NCBI GenBank assembly: GCA_963835775.1
Contig: CAWIHB010000002.1
Location: 186,001-250,000, forward strand
Length of the DNA stretch: 64,000 bases
Origin: Palsa-504 sp963835775
Lineage (GTDB): Bacteria > Actinomycetota > Actinomycetes > Streptosporangiales > Streptosporangiaceae
Direction of reading: 5' to 3'
Shown here: in pieces, positions 60,397 to 64,000 of the stretch
Layout: every line of letters starts with the position of its first letter
Position numbering within the stretch: position 1 is the stretch's first letter
Position numbers and translations under genes: made by a program
Notes under the pieces: model-generated
Databases searched by the model: none
What the model saw: the letters and a program-made list of their open reading frames with translations, nothing else
Told to the model about the DNA's origin: nothing

Positions 60397-61908
60397 CTAA
60401 GACGCCTCGTCACGCGCGGCCGCGAGCCCTGGGCTGGACGCCGCTGCCTGCTCCTCTCCCGGCGCCTTGATGCCCTCGCGGGCGGCCAGCGCGACTCCGA
60501 GCCGGCGTGCCGTGCCGGCTGCGAAGATGACCGCGATGACCGCGGCCAGCAGCCAGGCGCCCGACACGACGGGGAACCACGCGGCGTCGCCGGTCGGGTA
60601 CGGGATCATGTTGCGGTACAGCGTGTAGCCCAGCACGATCAGGCCCGCGACCGGGATCACGATCTGCCACGTCGGCACCGGGAGCTTCCGCCGGACGAAC
60701 ACCAGCATGATGCAGCCGATCGAGGCCAGCACGTAGGCGACCAGCAGAATCAGCGTGCCGATGGTGCCCGACCACAGGAAGCTTTCGAACGCGGTGGCGT
60801 GGAAGGCCGTCGCGTAGATGATGATGATCAGCGCCGACATGGCCGTGATCACCACGGTAGCGTTGGCCGGGGTGCCCCAGCGCGAGCCCGCGCCGACCCC
60901 GCGTGCCCCGCGGGCGTCCCGGGACAGCGCGTACATCAGCCGAGCCGCCCCGACCGTGGAGGCCAGGCAGCAGCCGAAGGCACTGACCGTGGTGCCGAGC
61001 GTGATCAGGTCCCCGACCCAGTGGCCGACATAGGAGGAGCCCAGGTCGCCCAGCAGCGACGGCGAAGCGACGAAGTTCTTGACGCCCGCCGCGCTGGTGC
61101 CGAACCCCATCATCTCGACCGCGGTCACCACGGTGAAGTAGACGCCGCCGAACACCGCGACGCCGAAGATCGCGCGCGGGATGTCGCGGGTCGGCCGCCT
61201 GGCTTCCTCGCCCAGGGTGGCCGCCGCCTCGAACCCGGCGAACGACAGGAAGCCGAACACCACGCCGAGGAACAGGTCGTTGGTACCCGTCCCCGGCGCC
61301 ACCGAGAACACGCTCAAGGTGAAGTGCTCGTGCCCGGGCGCGTTCCCGGCCAGCAGCCTGACCAGCACCACGACGGTGACGATCAGGATCAGCGCGACCG
61401 TGGTGCCCTCGACCGACAGCAGGATGCTCGCGCCGCGCCTGGCCGGCATGACGGCCAGCAGCAGCGTCAGCGCCAGGGCCACCGCGACCAGGATCCACGG
61501 CGCCCAGGTCGGCGGGTTCGGCCAGGCGCCGATCTCCTGCAGGAACGCGGTGCCGAAGATGCCGGCCGCGCTCGCGGTAACCACCGCGTAGAACGTGTAG
61601 GTGCCGAGCATGCCCCAGCCCGCGACCACCCCCGCCCGCGGCCCGAGCGTCGCGCCGACGAACGCGTAGACCGAGCCGGAGTGATGGAAGTACTGGCACA
61701 GCCGGACAAAGGAGTAGGCCACGAGCAGCACGCCCACGGCCGCGATGAGGAAGGTCAGCGGCACCGCGCGGCCCGCATAGGTCGCGCCTCCCTGCGGGTT
61801 GATGTTCGCGGCCATGCTCGGCGCCATCAGCGCCACGGACAGGCCGACCGCCGCCCAGATGGACAGTGATCGCTTGAGTCCCGGGCCTCCGGACGGAGTA
61901 GCTGCCAT
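60397..61908 (-). CDS. APC-family amino-acid/amine permease
   Basis: 503 residues with AAGGAGGA before ATG 61908. About 12 membrane helices are visible, beginning LSIWAAVGLSVALMAPSMAA, then LTFLIAAVGVLLVAYSFVRL, FYAVVTASAAGIFGTAFLQE, the APC motif SFAGFEAAATLGEEARRPTR, VYFTVVTAVEMMGFGTSAAG and LMYALSRDARGARGVGAGSR. The family imports amino acids, polyamines or related amines by proton symport. It is the first gene of an operon with an amidohydrolase that presumably acts on the imported compound. Confidence 0.92.
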   Translation of the reverse strand: MAATPSGGPGLKRSLSIWAAVGLSVALMAPSMAANINPQGGATYAGRAVPLTFLIAAVGVLLVAYSFVRLCQYFHHSGSVYAFVGATLGPRAGVVAGWGMLGTYTFYAVVTASAAGIFGTAFLQEIGAWPNPPTWAPWILVAVALALTLLLAVMPARRGASILLSVEGTTVALILIVTVVVLVRLLAGNAPGHEHFTLSVFSVAPGTGTNDLFLGVVFGFLSFAGFEAAATLGEEARRPTRDIPRAIFGVAVFGGVYFTVVTAVEMMGFGTSAAGVKNFVASPSLLGDLGSSYVGHWVGDLITLGTTVSAFGCCLASTVGAARLMYALSRDARGARGVGAGSRWGTPANATVVITAMSALIIIIYATAFHATAFESFLWSGTIGTLILLVAYVLASIGCIMLVFVRRKLPVPTWQIVIPVAGLIVLGYTLYRNMIPYPTGDAAWFPVVSGAWLLAAVIAVIFAAGTARRLGVALAAREGIKAPGEEQAAASSPGLAAARDEAS

Positions 61909-62139
61909 GTGCTCCTCCTTAGCTGTCTCCGTTCCCCATAGTGTCCCTCCGGCCCGCACGCCACGGAAGGGGCAAAAGGTGCGAAACATCGGTTGGACCA
62001 GCTATTACCCAGGCTGTGCTGGCGGCTGGCCTGACGGTACCGTCATGTTCCCGTTCCGGCTCGTAAATCCTGATTGAACCAATTTGCGTCCTCGCGCGTC
62101 ACTGACAGTAGGAGCAATTAGGTAAGGAGGTGACCCACT

Positions 62140-62745
62140 GTGAGTGGTGCCTATCCGGTGCTTAACGTGGGTTCCTCCGGCTCTGCGGATGCCTCGCGTC
62201 CGGCCGGACCGGCCGGGACCCCAGGGCCCCGCAGCGTCAGGAGTCCGCAGGGCCGCTGGTCCCGTGCCTTCCGCGGCGTGCCCGCGTCCGTGCCGGAGGC
62301 GCGCCGGTTCGTGGCCGGTCTGCTGGCCGGCTGCCCCGGCCGGGAAGTCCTCATGACCTGCGTGTCCGAGCTGGCCGCGAACGCGATCGAGCACACCGAC
62401 TCGGGTCGCGGCGGGGTGTTCATCGTCGAGGTCGACTGCCCGCGCGACGGCGTGGCCCGGGTCGCGGTCACCGACGAGGGCAGTTCGTTGGTGCCGGCGC
62501 CCGGCTCGCTCAACCTGATGGCCGAGGGCGGCCGCGGGCTGGCCATGGTGGCCGCCTGCACCAGCCGCTGGGGCTACGCCGAAGCCCACCCTGGCCGCAG
62601 GGGCTGCGCCGACGCCCACCCCGGCCGCACCGTGTGGGCCGAAGCCTGCTGGCCGGTCCCCGTCCCCTCACCCCGTCAGCCCGCCTCCCGCCGTCCCCGT
62701 CTCTCGTTGCCCCCGCCCGACCTGCCCCCCGACTCCGCCGCCTGA
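62140..62745 (+). CDS. ATP-binding anti-sigma-type regulatory protein
   Basis: 201 residues. A strong AAGGAGG lies 9 bp before GTG 62140. Residues 45-150 are a GHKL/HATPase_c domain like RsbW or SpoIIAB: FRGVPASVPEARRFVAGLLA, N-box MTCVSELAANAIEHTDSGRG, then VARVAVTDEGSSLVPAPGSL and GGRGLAMVAACTSRWGY. Such proteins are serine kinases of anti-anti-sigma factors or bind alternative sigma factors. Close to the end, EAHPGRRGCADAHPGR shows a 30-bp in-frame duplication. The Pro/Arg tail is not conserved. The partner genes are not nearby. Confidence 0.85.
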   Translation: MSGAYPVLNVGSSGSADASRPAGPAGTPGPRSVRSPQGRWSRAFRGVPASVPEARRFVAGLLAGCPGREVLMTCVSELAANAIEHTDSGRGGVFIVEVDCPRDGVARVAVTDEGSSLVPAPGSLNLMAEGGRGLAMVAACTSRWGYAEAHPGRRGCADAHPGRTVWAEACWPVPVPSPRQPASRRPRLSLPPPDLPPDSAA

Positions 62746-62985
62746 CCCTGCCCCCCGACCCCGCCGCCTGGTCAGGCTTAGCGGTCCCGTGACCCCCGTT
62801 AACATCACCGGTCACAGGCCTGGGCCTCCAAGCGGTCCGCGCGCCCAGGTCCGCCGGACTTTACGCGGAGTATCGGGGGCCTATGGCTTGGTGCCCCTTT
62901 CCGGGGTGAAAGCGTTCGCGATCACCAGATGGACGGTACTAGGGACGCGCCACTTCCGCATCAGTGGCCCCAGCGATCACATTTG

Positions 62986-63019
62986 CGCGTTGATTCCGGT
63001 TCTGCGGTTGATTTGGGGT
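62986..63019 (+). repeat. Dispersed 'cggttgatt' repeat, copy C
   Basis: cgcgttgatt, then ccggttctgcggttgattt and ggggt. It aligns with 1545-1579 and with the reverse complement of 13752-13785. The second half is one arm of the hairpin at 62999-63048. Confidence 0.75.
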
Positions 63020-63048
63020 ACTCCAGTACAGGAAATCAACCGCAGAAC
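62999..63048. repeat. 16-bp perfect inverted repeat with an 18-nt loop
   Basis: gttctgcggttgattt (62999-63014) and its complement aaatcaaccgcagaac (63033-63048) can form a hairpin with an 18-nt loop. One arm is part of a dispersed repeat found elsewhere in the window. Confidence 0.95.
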
Positions 63049-63228
63049 GCCAATCCACCGCGATATTGGGAGATATGGGACTGGTGTGACACCAGGGATG
63101 CACACCGGCGCCGGACACTGGCCTGTCCCCGGCAGCGTTGCCACTACCCTTGAACTTTGCCTGCCCAAAGTCTCTACCGGGACACTCACTAGCCGCGGAG
63201 TGATGCATCTCCAGTCCAGCACGTTCGT

Positions 63229-63246
63229 TATCTCGAATATGAGATA
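63229..63246. promoter_or_regulatory. Inverted repeat before the XRE gene
   Basis: tatctc (63229-63234) and gagata (63241-63246) flank gaatat. It ends 11 bp before the ATG at 63258. A self-binding site for the XRE protein is plausible. Confidence 0.5.
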
Positions 63247-63257
63247 CCCTTTGCGGT

Positions 63258-63764
63258 ATGGACAGTAAACGCGGCCGGACGCCAGGTGCACCTGAGATCC
63301 CAGGGGTGCCCGGGGCCAGCGGTGGCATGGTCGGCCCAGGCCCGCGCCCAGGACCCGGACCCGAGCCGGGGGGCCCGGCCGGGCCGGAGGTCGCGCCCGG
63401 GCCGGGTGGCGCAACCGAGCCGGGTGGCGCAACCGAGCCGGGTACCGTGCTGCCGGTGATGCCGGGCTTCCGTGAGATGGCACTGCGCCGCCAGGCCGAT
63501 GAGCAGGCGGCCCGCATGGCCGAGGACCGCAGCCGCCTGCTCCGTGAACTGGCCGGACAGCGCCAGGCGGTCGGCCTGTCGCAGACCGAGGTGGCGGCGC
63601 GCATGGGCACCTCCCAGTCTGCGGTGGCCCGGCTGGAATCCGGAATCGCGGACGTCCGCGCCTCGACGCTCGAACGCTACGCGGCCGCCGTCGGCGGCCA
63701 GATCACCTGGAAACTCGACCGTCCCGGCGAAGGGGAAGGCACAGGGGAAGGAGCCAGCGGATGA
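63258..63764 (+). CDS. XRE-family helix-turn-helix regulator
   Basis: 168 residues. The first 75 are Pro/Gly-rich and disordered, with a GATEPG duplication (GGATEPGGATEPG). The domain runs from about 92 to 150: RSRLLRELAGQRQAVGLSQT, EVAARMGTSQSAVARLESGI, then ADVRASTLERYAAAVGGQI. This is a Cro/C1-type HTH. The stop overlaps the next ATG by four bases, so it controls or partners with the downstream gene. A palindromic site lies just upstream, consistent with autoregulation. Confidence 0.88.
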   Translation: MDSKRGRTPGAPEIPGVPGASGGMVGPGPRPGPGPEPGGPAGPEVAPGPGGATEPGGATEPGTVLPVMPGFREMALRRQADEQAARMAEDRSRLLRELAGQRQAVGLSQTEVAARMGTSQSAVARLESGIADVRASTLERYAAAVGGQITWKLDRPGEGEGTGEGASG

Positions 63765-64000
63765 TGCATGGAGTGCTACGCGCGCACATGCCGGGAGGAC
63801 CGCCACGGCCGGGCGAGCCGGGCTGGCCAGGCCAGCCGCCGGTCCCGGGCCAGCCGCCGGTCCCGGGCCAGCCGCCGGTCCCGGGCTGGCCGTCCACCCC
63901 GCCGCACGAGCCGGCTCGCGTCAACGAGCCGGTCCGGGTCTGGCTGGACCCGGAGGCCGAGTGGCGGAGCAGGCTGTACCAGGGACTGCTCGAGAAGCGA
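63761..64000 (+). CDS. Start of a gene coupled to the XRE regulator, possibly ClpP-like (partial)
   Basis: The frame runs off the window. MMHGVLRAHMPGGPPRPGEP is followed by three GQPPVP units (18-bp repeat) and by VWLDPEAEWRSRLYQGLLEK R at the edge. The last part resembles the N-terminus of ClpP-like proteins encoded after XRE genes in actinobacteria (DPW..RLLEKR). Only about 80 residues are visible and none is catalytic, so this is a tentative call. The start overlaps the XRE stop. Confidence 0.35.
   Translation, partial: MMHGVLRAHMPGGPPRPGEPGWPGQPPVPGQPPVPGQPPVPGWPSTPPHEPARVNEPVRVWLDPEAEWRSRLYQGLLEKR
63830..63883 (+). repeat. 18-bp in-frame tandem repeat, three copies
   Basis: Three copies of ggccagccgccggtcccg encode GQPPVP in the leader of the last gene. 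A smaller 18-bp duplication (encoding GATEPG) lies in the preceding XRE gene. Confidence 0.95.

Larger units (their letters stand above)
62746..63257. other. Intergenic region with a long hairpin and an operator-like site
   Basis: No convincing gene is seen in these 512 bp. 62986-63048 holds a dispersed repeat folded back on itself (62999-63048), and 63229-63246 is an imperfect palindrome just upstream of the XRE gene. Long open frames here have poor codon use. Confidence 0.6.

Overview
The window is high-GC actinobacterial DNA. The evidence is the GTG/ATG starts with GGAGG-type ribosome sites, the actinobacterial MiaB and MiaA proteins, the class III dioxygenase-like gene that usually sits between miaB and miaA, the BTAD-type TPR regulator, and many proteins of Streptomyces/Streptosporangiales type. 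Genus cannot be fixed from the sequence. No rRNA, tRNA, CRISPR array, phage integrase or plasmid replication gene was seen. Layout: (1) 1-845 is the 3' end of miaB, with an 18-bp repeat inside its TRAM domain. (2) 888-9934 is a dense insertion-sequence nest. One IS3-family element was hit by an IS4-type element, an IS66 element and a second IS4-type element, with an IS256 copy alongside. (3) 9935-14063 holds an XhoI/PaeR7I-like restriction-modification pair between long non-coding blocks of hairpins and short repeats. (4) 14483-27535 is a patchwork of a lone DDE transposase, alpha/beta hydrolases, an ECF sigma factor with a VOC partner, a DUF72 protein, a GNAT enzyme, and decayed genes (aldo/keto reductase, YcaQ-like protein, amino-acid permease tail). 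(5) 27539-30991 is a divergent pair of a copper amine oxidase and a PLP-dependent aromatic amino-acid decarboxylase. (6) 31291-43452 holds a truncated IS701 copy, two type II toxin-antitoxin modules, a TPR regulator, a frameshifted nitroreductase, a GNAT-patatin chimera, a DUF885 protein and a DUF167 protein. (7) 43516-51906 holds a glutaredoxin-thioredoxin reductase fusion, the phenylacetyl-CoA epoxidase operon paaABCDE with a TetR repressor gene and matching operators, and a PrpE-like acyl-CoA synthetase. (8) 52037-56400 holds small soluble proteins, a universal stress protein and a divergent sortase/cell-wall substrate pair. (9) 56433-58071 is the dioxygenase-like gene and miaA. A zwf remnant, not dapF, follows miaA. 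(10) 58602-64000 holds a MOSC protein, an amidohydrolase-permease operon, an anti-sigma-type ATPase, an XRE regulator and the start of a possible ClpP-like gene. How the parts fit: the usual actinobacterial miaB-dioxygenase-miaA block is split by about 55.6 kb of accessory DNA, which suggests repeated insertion and deletion at this site. The decarboxylase, amine oxidase and Paa genes could together take aromatic amino acids through aryl-ethylamine and aryl-acetaldehyde to phenylacetyl-CoA and open the ring. The aldehyde dehydrogenase, PaaK, PaaG and PaaZ are not in the window, so that route is an inference. Many genes are broken, and in-frame 15- or 18-bp tandem repeats recur in otherwise intact genes.
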